Source of the DNA: Tanypteryx hageni
Lineage: Eukaryota > Arthropoda > Insecta > Odonata > Petaluridae
Assembly (NCBI GenBank): GCA_028673005.1
Contig: CM054120.1
Coordinates: forward strand, 75,875,533-75,939,532
Direction: 5' to 3'
Length of the DNA: 64,000 bases
The notes under the pieces are model-generated. The model saw nothing but the letters and a program-made list of their open reading frames with translations, was not told the origin of the DNA and did not search any database. Below are positions 45,916-57,953 of this stretch, piece after piece. The translations under genes were made by a program, and so were the position numbers. How positions within the stretch are numbered: position 1 is the first letter of the stretch; the number at the start of each line of letters is the position of its first letter.

Positions 45916-47320
45916 ATTTTTAACAGAAGTTCAATTGTTATTCCTTACTTTGATTGATCAAATGGCTCATGTTGTTAATCTCTTTTCGGCGATTGTGGAT
46001 GAAACATTCCAGAAAGGAAAACGGATTATTAAGAAAAACATCTTCAAATATAAAGACGTTTTTCTCGATTCTAAGCTTACTCGAATATGGGAATGATTCA
46101 GCCATAGGTATTGTTGAATTTTATCAAGTATCGGCTTGATTGCGCCGGGCAGTCGGCGTGGTAAGGCCCATCCCATTTGCTTCAATGAATCGATTTCTTC
46201 GATTGAGCGCCACGGTAGATCCATCGCGATGGCCATGGATCATTTTTCGTGGTGTCAAGGTAATGGTACTTCTTTTCGAGCGAGCTGCCGTTTCAAGCTG
46301 CGGCTGACGTCAGGAGGAGCAATTGAGTCCACTTTGTAATGGGTAGGGCATGAAGGAACTCACGGTGCACTTGTTCCGCACCACTCTTGACGCGTCGCCT
46401 TCAATCCGTGACCCGTTAGGTTCGGACCACTCGGGATGCGAATGGAGCATTTGTATGCGAAAGGAGGAGTCGGAGGGTAATTTCCTTGTTCCGAGCTTCT
46501 TAGTGCCAACCGTGGCTCGGTTCCTCTTGAAAAAAAAATGCGCGCGAGGGTGGTATGGAAGCGACGATCTCCCTTGTTAATTTTTTGTTTGCCGTTTATT
46601 CCCGCCGCTGTTTTTGTTGCCTGCCTCTGAATCACACCGGGCGTTGTTCTCCGCTATAAATCGTTGAAATGTATTTGCGATCAGGCGTCGCAATGTATCA
46701 AGAAAATCTGTCCGAATTTATTCATTGCTTTGGTTAACGAAGCCTCTGACGACGAAGCTCCTTTATAACGATGTCCGGCAGTCCTCGTATTTTTGTTTTT
46801 CCTTTTATATTTCCTGGTAAATTAGCTTCGCTTCCATCGCAGGAATTATTTTTCGAGCATACATCAGAAGGCCTGCCACTGGTACCCCTGTTTGTGACAG
46901 ACCACATATAGTTTTTGGGATTGCATTGGTAAAATGGTTTCCAACCTGGCCTACGTCGCCGCATGTGTGCGCAGGTGCGTAGGAATGTTCCATTTGCAAT
47001 AACTATTCTCAAGACTTTTTCCTGTCTCACTAATGGGCGTAATTAAATGCACTTTTATTATTATATGTACAGGTAATATACTCTTTGTAAAGTATGTATG
47101 GCGAAGTAGTGGAACTTATCCTCATACACTAGATTATATCTACCTATGGCAACGAAGGATACCAGGAACGCATCTGCTTCGTTAAGAGTGGTATGCCTGT
47201 AACATGTTTTTTCATTTCAATATTCGCCAACTTCGCACATTATTTACCCTCTGGAATTACGTTGAAATTTAATTTCAAATATAATTATCGAGCTGAACAA
47301 TTCTGAAATAAAAAAGAATC
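45916..47320. other. Unassigned stretch, higher GC at 46140-46560
   Basis: Locally more GC-rich, with open frames up to about 90 codons on both strands (46136-46635), but no recognised domain. It could hide a conserved non-coding element or a host-derived sequence. Confidence 0.3.
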
Positions 47321-47324
47321 TGTC

Positions 47325-47400
47325 GTCGGTTAATCACCGTTGATGACGACTGCTTGGTTGCCGAAACGCGTATTTGTTTTTCCTAGCCATTTTATCGCTA
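47325..47400 (+). repeat. Short dispersed repeat, copy f (hammerhead-like core)
   Basis: TCACCGTTGATGACGACTGC, TTGGTTGCC, GAAA, the self-complementary ACGCGT, then ATTTGTTTTTCC. It keeps the GAAACGCGTA segment. The first core base is changed (TTGATGA) and one extra C follows. Confidence 0.5.
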
Positions 47401-49585
47401 TTGGAGAGACGAAATTTGTCCCTTCGATAATTTGCGCTTACGAAATTTTAAATGAATATATAGAGTAGGAAAATTTGTTATCGACCGGAAACGGAAAAAT
47501 CCTAATCTGATCTCATCTCGACCGTTGTTGCTTACTTTTTTTGGATTGGGCGTATTAATGTTCCAGCGCTTTAACGCGTAAGGGGAGGAAGAAAGCCAAG
47601 GTTTAAGATCTTTGGCGATGAGTGAGGGATGAACTCATGGAATGATGAAAAAAGATGAGTTGTAAAATACCCAGGAAATGAGCAGTGTGCGTGAGGCAGA
47701 TGATAGGACGACTGAGTTGCGCTATTTCTAATAGGAAAATGATGATTAACGGAAGTGATTTGTAAGGTTAAGGAAACCTGAGGAAATGGTTTGGAATAAA
47801 TTTATTATCAGGCTGACTTAGAATAGCTTTCTCTCCATTTTGAGACCAGCTTCTTGAAATTGCCTTATTAAGTTATACTATGCAGCTGAGGTAGGATTTT
47901 CAATTTGACTTGGGTGCGCGCCAAATGATTTTTATTAATCCTCTCAGCAATGATGATAATAAGCCGTTATTCTCCAGAATGACCTTCAACTCCCGTTTCA
48001 CTCAAATTCGGATTTACTCGCAGTAATATCGATTCGCTCGTTAGGATACGTGACCGTGCACGCCTGCGGATTCTCCATTGTCCCCATTAATTGGGCTGCC
48101 ACAAAAGATCTAATTGAGTGATTCATATTTAGTTTTTTGTCGAACAAAATTTTATTAAAATTTGAAGTTGAAACCGTTAGAAAATGATTGACGATGATAA
48201 TTCATTTTCGGTATCACTGCCTTAGTAGAAATATGTAGAATTTCCAGAAACGTTGAAAAATACAACCACGTTCATTGAACGCTTATTTTTTGCGGAAAAA
48301 TGCAGTTTTCGCGGAAATGTTGCGAAATAAGAGATTTTGAGCGTAACATTAATCTTCCAAATGCAATAAAAACATTTTATTATGCGTTGAAGATGAAGAA
48401 AGAGGGCTCTTACGAAAGATCTTTACGAGGTTAAATTTTCATTCTCAATAAAGCGATCGTTGGAGCCCTAGAATATGTTTGTTGTCAATTGCCCATCATA
48501 TGGGTTTGTGAGAGGATGGAGACTATCTAAGGCTGGAAGTAGGCTGAAAAGGATTGATGTTCAAGGACGACAATTTGACCCAAACGTATAGGGTGGCCTT
48601 TGCGCGGGGAAGACTTTCTGCGACCGTACCATTACAGAGATGGGTGATACGATATCATCCCGACGGATCACCTCCACATTATTTCTGCGAAACGTTTTAG
48701 CCTGCTTGAAAATGTGATATAACCACTCAATAATTTTTGGACCGGGAAATTTGTTAACGTTCTTTGTTGTAACGCCAAGAAAATATTTTAAAATTTTTTT
48801 TCTATGGAGGGGATAACGATAGAGGCGTGTGAGCATTCGAAGAGCCAGGAGTACTTCGCCACATTGTTTTAAATACGTTAAAGTGTACTTCGAGAGAGAA
48901 TTAACGAGCACACCTGAAATCACATAGACAAAGTGCATTTCTGCTTCGATTACAATATGGTCGCCATCAGTGGCGATTCAGAGTCAGTAGATTCTAAACT
49001 CTTAAATTTGGTTTTCTCGACTCTTTAAGGCTTCCCAACCTTTTTAAGTCTGTTGGAGAAACATAGTTTGCCACCTTAATGGCTGTTTTTTTGTTCACGT
49101 CTTAAATTTCAATTCGCTTATCCCAAAAAATAATTCGGTTTTATCCGAGGTAGCTTTTAAAAACAAAGATATCTCATTGTTTTGAAAGTGGACCTTAAAT
49201 TATAGGTAGTCCATGCTTAGAGAGCGGAGATTTTTTTGGAAAGCATTCTGTTTCTCAGACTCTCGCGGGATCGGGGCGTAGGAAGAGATAAACAGCTGGA
49301 ATGTCACGCGGCACAGCTGCTCCCAAATGACCCTTCATTTCTACGCTATATTTACCCGACTCGGCGCTGGCAGCCTTCTCCGAACTTCCCTAGAGGAATT
49401 CGTGTAGGTGTCCTCCGGAGATGAGGGGGGGGGGGAAGAAAGAACCGACCCTTCCAGAGAGGAATGGTAACTTAATCCGGGGGTTTGTTTTTATTTCCTT
49501 ATTTTGAGTCACTTCACGCTTCGCGGGATTTCAAAAGAGTTTTTTCACCGTGGCGAAGTCGCCAATGCTTGTTCGCACTCCATCT
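47401..49585. other. Unassigned stretch
   Basis: The 125-codon minus-strand frame at 48561-48938 is the longest here, with no recognisable domain. A half copy of the short repeat (ATCAGTGGCGATTC) lies at 48966-48980. A run of 12 G occurs at 49424-49435. Confidence 0.35.
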
Positions 49586-49918
49586 CCTGAAGTATCCCTC
49601 ATTTGTTACGCTTCTCCGCGTCCTATCTCCCTCTTCATCCACCGTTCCCGCCGCGTTCCTTTTTGCTCTCCCTTTTGTGCCCGCCTTCTCCTGGTTCGCT
49701 CCCTCTCGTATTATTCCTCCTATCGTACTCCTCCACTTTCTTTAAGGTTGGTTTCAACGGTGCCAGTGCACTGGTGCCAGTCAAGTGAAATGGTTGCGCG
49801 CCCAGCAATAGCGCGTTACCGGCCATGTGTAAACAGATCGCGCCAGTGAATAGGCAAGCCAACTAGAACCGCGCCAGTAAATTTTCGGCGTGCCAGTGAG
49901 CCAGTAGGGCAGTAAAAA

Positions 49919-50047
49919 ATGGCGGCTTGTAAGTGGACGGAGAAAGAGGCATCGACATTTGTCGGGTTAGATGAAAGATGTGTTTGTGGTACTTTAGTCA
50001 CGCGGATTATAAAAACAAAAGTGCAATTAAGCGCAGGTGAACCGTGA
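49919..50047 (+). pseudogene. Harbinger Myb/SANT-like protein, N-terminal remnant
   Basis: ATG opens a 42-codon frame, MAACKWTEKEASTFVGL and onward. The W-T-x-K-E start resembles the Myb/SANT or MADF-like DNA-binding partner encoded next to PIF/Harbinger transposases. The frame ends soon, after an internal deletion that joins it to the oppositely oriented transposase remnant. Confidence 0.45.
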
Positions 50048-50149
50048 ATGGTTTTTGTTATTAAGATGATCTTCTCCTGCGACTTCTGTTAAAAAACAAG
50101 CAGAAGCCCCTAATGTTTCGCGTCTTCGAATCCAGTCACGCACCCACAT
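50027..50149 (-). pseudogene. PIF/Harbinger transposase, N-terminal remnant
   Basis: A 40-codon minus-strand frame reads MWVRDWIRRRETLGASACFL followed by TEVAGEDH. The block W-V-R-x-W-I-x-R-R-x-x-x-G-A, then L-x-E-x-x-x-E-D, is characteristic of the N-terminus of Harbinger (HARBI1-like) transposases, before the DDE domain. The catalytic domain is gone. It converges with the Myb-like remnant on the plus strand. Confidence 0.7.
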
Positions 50150-50499
50150 TCAACAAACGCGACGTTTTTGCTTCCGGTGACGAATTTCAGTTCTTCAATA
50201 AGCATTTCAGATACCACCAACCACACCCGCGCGAACAACTTACGCCATTTTATGCCTACTAGAGTGGAGACAGTAGAACAACCGTGTAAACACTTACTGG
50301 CATACCAGTTCACTGGCAGCCAGGCCACTGGCCCCAGCACACTGGCACCGTGTAAACCAATCTTTACATCTCCCGCTTCTTTCGCCCTCTCCTCATTAAC
50401 TCTCCTTCCTACGCCTCCCACAACGTCGGCTCCTTTCCTCCCCACGTCCTCACTTTCACCTCCTCCCAACTATATTCTCCCTCCTCCTACGTGGTAGTA

Positions 50500-51090
50500 A
50501 CGATGGAGGGGCTAGTGGAAATAGACCGTCGATTGGCAATGCTTACAACTTGTCCTGCTACCGTCTTACGCAAATTGCCCCGTTATCGAGAGCTTTCTAA
50601 ATGAGATCGTCTGTTTTTTCGAAAGGAGTTATTTATTTATTTTTTTGTAAGTTCCGTGACGGTCACAGTTGGCCTTCCAAAGAGGGAGCGGTAGCGTGCG
50701 AAGGGAGAATAGGAAAGTGTTATCGATTGGCGCTTTTGATGTGTATTTATAGGTTGGATGTAATTGTCGAACCAGATCGGGATTTGGTGACTGCGGAAAT
50801 GATGGAAGATCGACGTAAGATTGCGCGACGTATTGAATTTATATATTGAAAGGATTTGTTGTGCTTAAAAAGAGAAATATTGAGAAGAGTAAGAAACGGC
50901 GTTGAACAAAGCGATAAGATTATGTACTTTCCGATTTGTTTGAGAATTTTTGTTTCTCACTGTACTGAACGACAACTAAAGTGATCCAGCGAAGCGTTGA
51001 ATCATGAAAGTCGTCGATTCCTGCGCAGTTTTGATGCTGTTTGAAAGATTAAATGTTTCATCTTTAAAGCTTAGATTATCCACTTCGTCC
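50500..51090. other. Unassigned stretch
   Basis: The 82-codon frame at 50601-50849 shows no known domain. Confidence 0.35.
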
Positions 51091-51094
51091 AAGT

Positions 51095-51471
51095 CAGGGG
51101 TGTACAATACGTTCGCATCTAGCTGCATGTGGCAAATCGGCCATGTATATATGGCTAATTGATTCTATTTTCCTACGTTTGGAAAATATTTTTCATAATA
51201 TGCAATTTAGAGTGTAATATTAATCATCCTTTGAATTTACTCCTATATTGGAGGTATGATGGGCGGATAATACTTAGTCAACATTTCAAAAATCATAAGT
51301 TTCAGTGGTTTACTCTGTACAGTATTGATGTCGGTTTAAAACTTCAAACCTATTTCCGAAAGATTGCAAAACCTATTTATTTACATTTAATATATTTTGC
51401 ATTGTGTGGCAAACGTGATGAGCTAATCGGCAGAATTGGGCTAGCATAGAATATCTTTTTGAACAAATCTG
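51095..51471. mobile_element. Probable hAT MITE, 377 bp
   Basis: CAGGGGTGTACAATACG and, inverted, CAGATTTGTTCAAAAAG are loosely similar ends. The flanks GTCCAAGT (51087-51094) and GTCTAAAT (51472-51479) agree at 6 of 8 positions. Confidence 0.5.
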
Positions 51472-51479
51472 GTCTAAAT

Positions 51480-54090
51480 AATAATATATTTTAGGGTAAA
51501 AACACTTTTGAACGCCATATTGTGTATAAACGTCCCTTAAAGTAAAAGCCTGGTCGAGTGTCTTAAAAACGGGCTTTTATGACTTTATTTATAAATATCT
51601 GTAATTCATTATATTCCAATGTCTTCGTCATATAGATCCTATAGCATAAGCATTAAAATATTCACCTACGCGATGCAAATGAACGTACTGAGAAATAAAT
51701 TCGCTCAAAGCCTATTATAATCATCGTTTTTGTTCTTTAAATCTTCTTCCATAGTTATATTCTCAATTTGTTCGAAGATAATTATGAGGAGAAGTAATAC
51801 GTTGAGCAAACTTAGCGTTTGTAACCGTTATCGAATGGCAGTCCGTGTATCACTGTGTTTAATCCCGAGCGTATAGTTACTTACGGTTAACAGGTATTAT
51901 ATCCATCACCGATGCGTTCAAGATATTTAGGACATACTTTTCCGGGAAAATTGGTTGATATACTATATTTCTTTCGCAAATTCTCAACATACTTCTATAA
52001 ATACAGAGAAAGGAAAAGTAGTTTTATATAACATACCGTTAAATGAAATTCCATTCATTAACGACGTTTAGTTACTCGATGAAAATTCAGCCTCAACCAT
52101 CAATTAAGGTTTACCTCACTTGACTGCCTAAAGCGAGGAGAATAGACAGTTTATAGCAGTAGCTTTAATTTCCCTTCCTCCTAGTTGTTTAATAGACTGG
52201 ACCGTGTCTCATCGGGAGACCGTATGCAGCATTACCAGGATGATCAGCATACCTCGATGAAATCTGTGACCAAAGGTTTAAACTGTTGGACGGAATGGAT
52301 GAGTTTGCAGGGTGTATAGAGCATGCCATCCTCTCCCTCTCTAGATGCGTTCTGAGAATTCCTCACGTTGAGGTAGTCGAGTGTTTGGCACTCGGCCAGT
52401 TGGCCCACGCCGTCCCTGGATCGTTGGATTCGTCGGATTTCGCTATTCGCGGAGCGATCGGTGGCGTTGAGGCGTCATCTTTGTTTCGATCTCAATAGGA
52501 AAAGTTTCATTGAGAAGGGGATACGGCGACTGTGGCGCCGTTGATGGCGTCTTTCTATTGACATTATTTGACGGGGAAACTGAACTTTAGAAAAGCCTTC
52601 CCTTTCACTCGTTGAAATCTGTTTTGTGAGAAACGTACTCAATTCCTCGATTACGACACGTATTCTTTATAGCTCGAAATTGTCGGTTTAGTTGATCACA
52701 CGGTGACCCCGTTTTGGCAAGTCTCCTCAAAAGCGAAAATGTTCAAAAGTTTGTCCAGTCCTGGAGGTTTAACTGTTTGTTTTCAAATATTTTCCTAGAG
52801 TTGTGTTTTATCGGGCGCCTTGTAAAATTATTAGCTTCAAAGTATAAGAAATATTACATGTTATTAGACGAGATTATACATCTTGTTTCAGTGACTTCAA
52901 GTTTCCGCACTATATATTCGAAGGCAATACGGCATACTTTAGTAATTGCCCGTCAAAAATGCGTGCGTGAATAAAGCATTACATTAAAACTAAGACAGTT
53001 CCCGTTCTCTCTCCCTTTTACTCTACTTTTAGAAATGTAGCTATCTCTCTATGCGTGATATATAAAAATCTTACTCATAGAATGACATGAAAAAACAGAC
53101 GAACGGAAAATACCCTCAAAGGTTAAGAGTAGATACGTATGACGTGTTGCGTATGGAAATATTTAATGGTAGTTATATACAAACGACGGACGGAAAAACA
53201 CGTACAAGTTAAGCATATATAGCGTTAAAGTATTCCCCATATAAATGCGAAAATGGGAGTTGTCATGGTGGCAAACATTTCACATTGTTGAGAACGAGAG
53301 AAAAATATTTTTTTTCTGATTCTATACACAGATTCACGCTGATTCCACGTATATCTGAATTATCCCTTCAAGAAAAATAAACTATGTTTGCAAGCATAAA
53401 ACCGCTCAAATCCTGAGTTTATGCCATCCTTATTGGTTATTTTGAAGTCCAAATGATTAATATGTACTTCTGAGATCGAACTCATGACCTTACGATATAC
53501 AATGACATGTCTAAAAGGTGCTAGGAATATATCCAGTATATTGCAACATAATCGTCGAAATCGTATTTACCGTTTTTGAGTAATTTGCGTTACCAAAACT
53601 AGCCACAAGTGGCGCGACCTTAGCATTATCCGCATAAAAATAAAAATCCTGGCCTTTTATAGCGTAAAATTATATCATGGGGAGTGTTTTTAATATAATC
53701 AGCACATATATCCTCTCGAAATGAGCTTTTCGTTTAATTCTCACTGCGATCGAGATATTTAGAATAACAAAATTGCATGTTAATGTGATATAAAATTTTT
53801 AGTTTTTGTTCATTCACTTTTTTCAAATATACCATCCGTTATATTTCGATGGAATTATTTTGAATTTTTTTATAAATTTTGGGATGAAGAGATTATAGAT
53901 GAATGTAGAAATATTGTCGTATTATTTTCATGCATGTATTAAACTACAAAGATCTAGAATACGCAGTAAAGCCAATTTAGTCGGGTGACTTGACGATATC
54001 AGTGACATTAGCATACGCCTGTATCCAGGATTCAAACATTTCGTCTAAACAGTGATATGCACGTATATCCAGCTGATAAGGTCCTTTAAA
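51480..54090. other. Unassigned long stretch
   Basis: AT-rich. A 70-codon frame at 52286-52498 is more GC-rich than its surroundings but unrecognised. A tRNA-like B box lies on the minus strand near 53470-53485. Confidence 0.3.
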
Positions 54091-54091
54091 A

Positions 54092-54093
<2 letters not shown>

Positions 54094-54149
<56 letters not shown>
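54094..54149. repeat. (TA)n microsatellite
   Basis: About 28 uninterrupted TA units. Confidence 0.95.
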
Positions 54150-54153
<4 letters not shown>

Positions 54154-55138
54154 GAAATGCTACGAGGTTTTGCCATAACTGATTTATATTTATAAACTCT
54201 ATTGACAAAATTTTGACATTTATGTCATGCGCAAAGGTTAACGATTTACTAAAATTATATGTACAAAACCTGGTGTACCGAAACTGACAAAGGCATTTTT
54301 CTGTGTTCTTAAAAAAGTAATAAATTGAACCCTTAACTGATACGGTGGGATATGCCTGCCCCGAGGAATATCGGTTTTCGCCAAATTTGTCAGAGTGAAG
54401 CATCTATCGGACGGCTGACCCTTACTATTCTCTCCAAAATATTGAGTATTTAAAGACTCATGACGTAGGTGAGGTGAGTGGTGCCGCCAAATCACACAGA
54501 AAAAGGTACCTAGAGAAATTGTAGGTTGTGAATGACGTGACGTCGTTGCTGTTTAATTATTGACTGGTGCCTTTTCCGACAGCTCCCCCGTTATTATTTT
54601 GTCTTAGTTGTGAGAGTTCAAGTTATACTTCACCCACTATAGTTATGATCAGTTTGGTAAATGCCCTTCGTCACGTGGGGAAAATTGTTTTTTTTTACCT
54701 TTGGTTTAGGGCTATTGTTAACCGCCTAAATAATCCAGGGAGGCTGTTTTCGGGCTAATGGCGAGAAACTCAATAGTCATTGATGGTTAATTAGCTTTCT
54801 ACGAAAACGAGTCTCGGCGCGGTATGAAGTAATCAAGTGGATTGCACGATTAATATTCGGCTGGCGCCTCTTGCATTCCAGCCGTGTCTCGCGCGCTTGG
54901 TATTAAATTCACTCGCGTATAGCTATCCAACATACGTTAGTTTTCGAGGCATTTAAACGCTTTTTGAGACTAAGACTAGGGCGTTTATTTCGGGCCATGT
55001 CGTCGTGGGGAGGAAGGCTCCCGCCGTGAAAGGGGAGCAACGTGTTATCTCCTCCCCCCAGCCCAGTACCTACCCCATCCTTCTTCCCTTCAAATGCTAT
55101 CGTTGTATTCCGCCATTCTTCTCCTCTTCTTTCCTATA
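54150..55138. other. Unassigned stretch
   Basis: Nothing recognised before the Tigger-like element. Confidence 0.35.
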
Positions 55139-55394
55139 CAGTAGAACTCCAATTATCCGAACTAATTGGGACCGAGGGTGGTCCGGATAATCGAAAATTC
55201 GGTCAATTGGAAAAAAGGGCAAATGCGAGTTAAAGAAATTAACACGATTTTAGCTGTCCAGTTAGCACAAATCCTAATTGTTTATCTGCAAAACGAATAG
55301 GTGCGGTATTCGTGCGAAATTTTTCCGATACTGGTCGGTGAGCGAATTACTACGCCTATTTTACGTACCTTATTTGAGTCACGATGTTTCTAGA

Positions 55395-56745
55395 AAAAAA
55401 TGCGTGAATTATTTGAGCAAATACGGTGTCTTGATGCAAATGATAACTTACCTTGTAATGTGCCACAAAAATTCAAGACAACTGCTGAAAAGCTGATGCC
55501 TGAAAAGAAAACCTGAGGAACGCACGCCTGATAACCAAGAAAGATCTCCAAAACAAAATTTCTCTGCGATGTCCTCGTTTTAGGTTACACAAATATCAAT
55601 TTATTGCGGCTATAGTCGTATAAATACACATTTAAAAAATATTTTTTTCACATTTATATCCACTCTATTCAACAAAAAATATATCGTTTTTCCATTTGAA
55701 AAATTGGATATTTAACTTCCACATTCAACGCATGAAATATTGCACTTGTAATACGCTTCCAATACGCTTAAGTTGCTGTAATTTTCAGCGTGTTTTCTTT
55801 ACGCATATTAATTTCGACGTATATAATCTAACATGTGTATAGATATTATTTATATCGTTTTTAAAAATCCAGCTCTCGTAACTTTTCAGAAATTATCATC
55901 GAATTTCGGTGTCCTCGCCTGCGGACGCTGGGATCTTTGTTGATATGATAGGTTTTTGTCGAGACTTGGTTAGGACGCTGGGATTTGTATGTAGATGAAA
56001 TGATTGTGAAATATTTTGGTCACCATAATCTAAAAATATTCATTAAAGATAAACCAATACGTTTTAGTTTAATGATTTGGGTACTTCATGGGGCATCCGG
56101 TTATTGCAACGACTTTGACCTCTTATCGTGGAAAAGGAAGTGAAGAGGAAACGAACGGCTATCTTGTTGTCGGCTCTGAATTAGTTTTGAATATGTTAAA
56201 ATCTGCGGAAGATCCGAAATCTCAAACAATTTATTTTGATAATTTATTTACCAGCCGAGACTTGCTTATCAGACTCCGTAATTTAGGATATTGTGCAACA
56301 GGCACGATTCGTGGACACCGTCTCACTCAGTGTCCATTGTTGAACAGTAAGGATTTGAAGAAGAAGCATAGGGGGAATAATGCAGATCATTTTCCAGACA
56401 CTATAAGAAAGGCAAGTAGAAGCTTTAGTTAGATTTTAAATTGGTGCAGTGACATCCCCTACCAAACGCCTCTGGCGGATTTTAGGGTAATATTGTAATT
56501 GTATGCTTACCGTTTTGATGACCAAAGAAAGGTAAGGATGGTAAAATGGAATGATTAAATGTCTAACCGTGACCATTAATTTCGACACCATCGACTCAAT
56601 GGGAACAACTCAAAAGAGAAAAAAAATGTTTGTAGTAAAAAATCACAACAAATTTATGGGCGGTATAGACCAGCAAGACTGGCTTTTCGGAAAGTACATC
56701 ACCTGTGTTAGGGGTAAAAATGATCGTAGCATATCTTTATATGAG
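55395..56745 (+). pseudogene. piggyBac transposase remnant
   Basis: Plus-strand pieces in several frames. About 55997-56087 gives DEMIVKYFGHHNLKIFIKDK and PIRFSL, the block after the first catalytic Asp of DDE_Tnp_1_7. 56088-56432 gives YFDNLFTSRDLLIRLRNLGY, CATGTIRGHRL and LLNSKDLKKKHRG. 56551-56748 gives NFDTIDSMGTTQK and NHNKFMGGIDQQDWL. These are consecutive piggyBac motifs, including the FDN and MGG(I/V)D catalytic regions. A possible N-terminal piece (IRCLDANDNLP, about 55420) is weaker. A solo LINE tail sits between the last two blocks. There are many stops, so it is inactive. Confidence 0.85.
56437..56512 (+). repeat. Solo LINE 3' tail inside the piggyBac remnant
   Basis: TTGGTGCAGTGACATCCCCT begins a copy of the CR1/L2-like 3' UTR with outer stem CCCTA / TAGGG and inner stem CGCC / GGCG. 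It interrupts piggyBac coding sequence and is therefore younger than it. Confidence 0.6.
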
Positions 56746-57506
56746 TGATAATCATGACTTTAGTAAATTCATGGGTAATTTATAGAAAACTACATTAAGA
56801 GGATGATTTGGATTTATTAAAATTCAAGAATGCGATAACATTTTTATCTAATACTGCAGCGTAGCAGGGAGAACACTGTGTGGGTAATTGCTGCAAGTCT
56901 TTTCTCTATGACATAGCCGAAGATTTGCTTTGAAGGGAGAGAACATTTGATGAAGGAAAGAAAGAACCAACAACGCTGCTAAAACCGACCATGAGCTGGA
57001 AAGCCACGCACGTATTATATACGGTGCGATAAAACCCTATGCATAGAATGTTGTACCTTATTGTAAGAGATTGTGAGTTGTAGTGGTTTTTAAATACTTC
57101 TAAAATCTTAGAATTTGCCTTATTTTTACAAACGGAATCAATAACTTTTACTTAATATATCGTAGAATTTGTTGAAATTGTTAAATTTTATGTTGCAGTA
57201 CTATAAAATATTTAGCAAAGATTTTGGAAAGGTAACACAGTCCCAGCGTCCTCATTTGAGGACAGTTGATTGTGAGTCATTAAGGCGGGTGCAGGAGTAT
57301 CAAAAGAATCTTTTTCCGAGGCCGAGGGGTAAGTCCGAATGTCGCAGCGCAAGGGTTAAGAAACATGCAGCAATGCAGAAATTTTTAATTTGGTTCGGAT
57401 AATCGGACATTCGAATGATCGGCGTTCGGATGATCGGAGTTCTACTGTATTTATCCTGCCAGTAGAATTTAAAAAAAAAAACAAAAAACAAAAATGGAGG
57501 TTCGAG

Positions 57507-57945
57507 CAGGGATGGCAAACTTATGGTACGCGTGCCACTTTTGGTTGACATCCAAAAGAAATTTTTTTTTATTGACTGTCTCTTTAATATTTTTCCACTT
57601 CTGACACAATATAAAGAACTATTTCTAGCGACTTTTCAATTATATTGATAAAATAATTGAATAACGGTGACTTTTTGCCCGAGAACAAGATGCTAGTTGC
57701 TCCATAATTTTCGATCGGCCGTAAATGACAACGAGTCATTTTAGACGACGAATTGAATTTTATGCAACCAACCTATCGTTTTATTAGCTCTAAATCTGAG
57801 AATAAATGATCATAGTTAAATGATAAATAAAAGTTAAACAAAATTATTTATCTTTGGATGCGTTTTTATTTGGCGCGTGAGGTATGAAAGGAAAGCCAAT
57901 TATTGCGCTTTTGGCACGCGCGGAAAGAAAAGTTTGCCATCTCTA
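57507..57945. mobile_element. hAT MITE, 439 bp
   Basis: CAGGGATGGCAAACTT and, inverted, TAGAGATGGCAAACTTTTC are the ends, with subterminal TACGCGTGCCA and GGCACGCGCGG. The flanks GGTTCGAG (57499-57506) and GGCTAGAG (57946-57953) agree at 6 of 8 positions. It lies 59 bases after the Tigger-like element. Confidence 0.75.
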
Positions 57946-57953
57946 GGCTAGAG

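Larger units (their letters stand above)
49745..50363. mobile_element. PIF/Harbinger element, 619 bp
   Basis: TTA duplications (49742-49744, 50364-50366) flank ends AGGTTGGTTTCAACGGTGCC and, inverted, AGATTGGTTTACACGGTGCC, with similarity continuing for about 35 bases (CAGTG...CTGG). Remnants of both Harbinger proteins are inside, so the family assignment does not rest on the ends alone. The rest of the transposase gene has been deleted. Confidence 0.85.
55139..57447. mobile_element. Tigger/pogo-like element carrying a piggyBac insertion
   Basis: CAGTAGAACTCCAATTATCC and, inverted, CAGTAGAACTCCGATCATCC are the ends, with TA on each side (55137-55138, 57448-57449). CCGGATAATCG-type motifs repeat inside both ends. 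The ends and TA duplication fit pogo/Tigger elements of the Tc1/mariner superfamily. The only transposase I recognise inside is piggyBac, so a second element appears to be nested within. Confidence 0.72.

Noticed and set aside
48561..48938. 125-codon minus-strand frame
   Set aside because: No motif recognised. It may be chance; a protein search could reopen it.
48985..49080. hAT left end (CTTCCCAACCTTTTTAA)
   Set aside because: No inverted right end or 8-bp duplication could be found.
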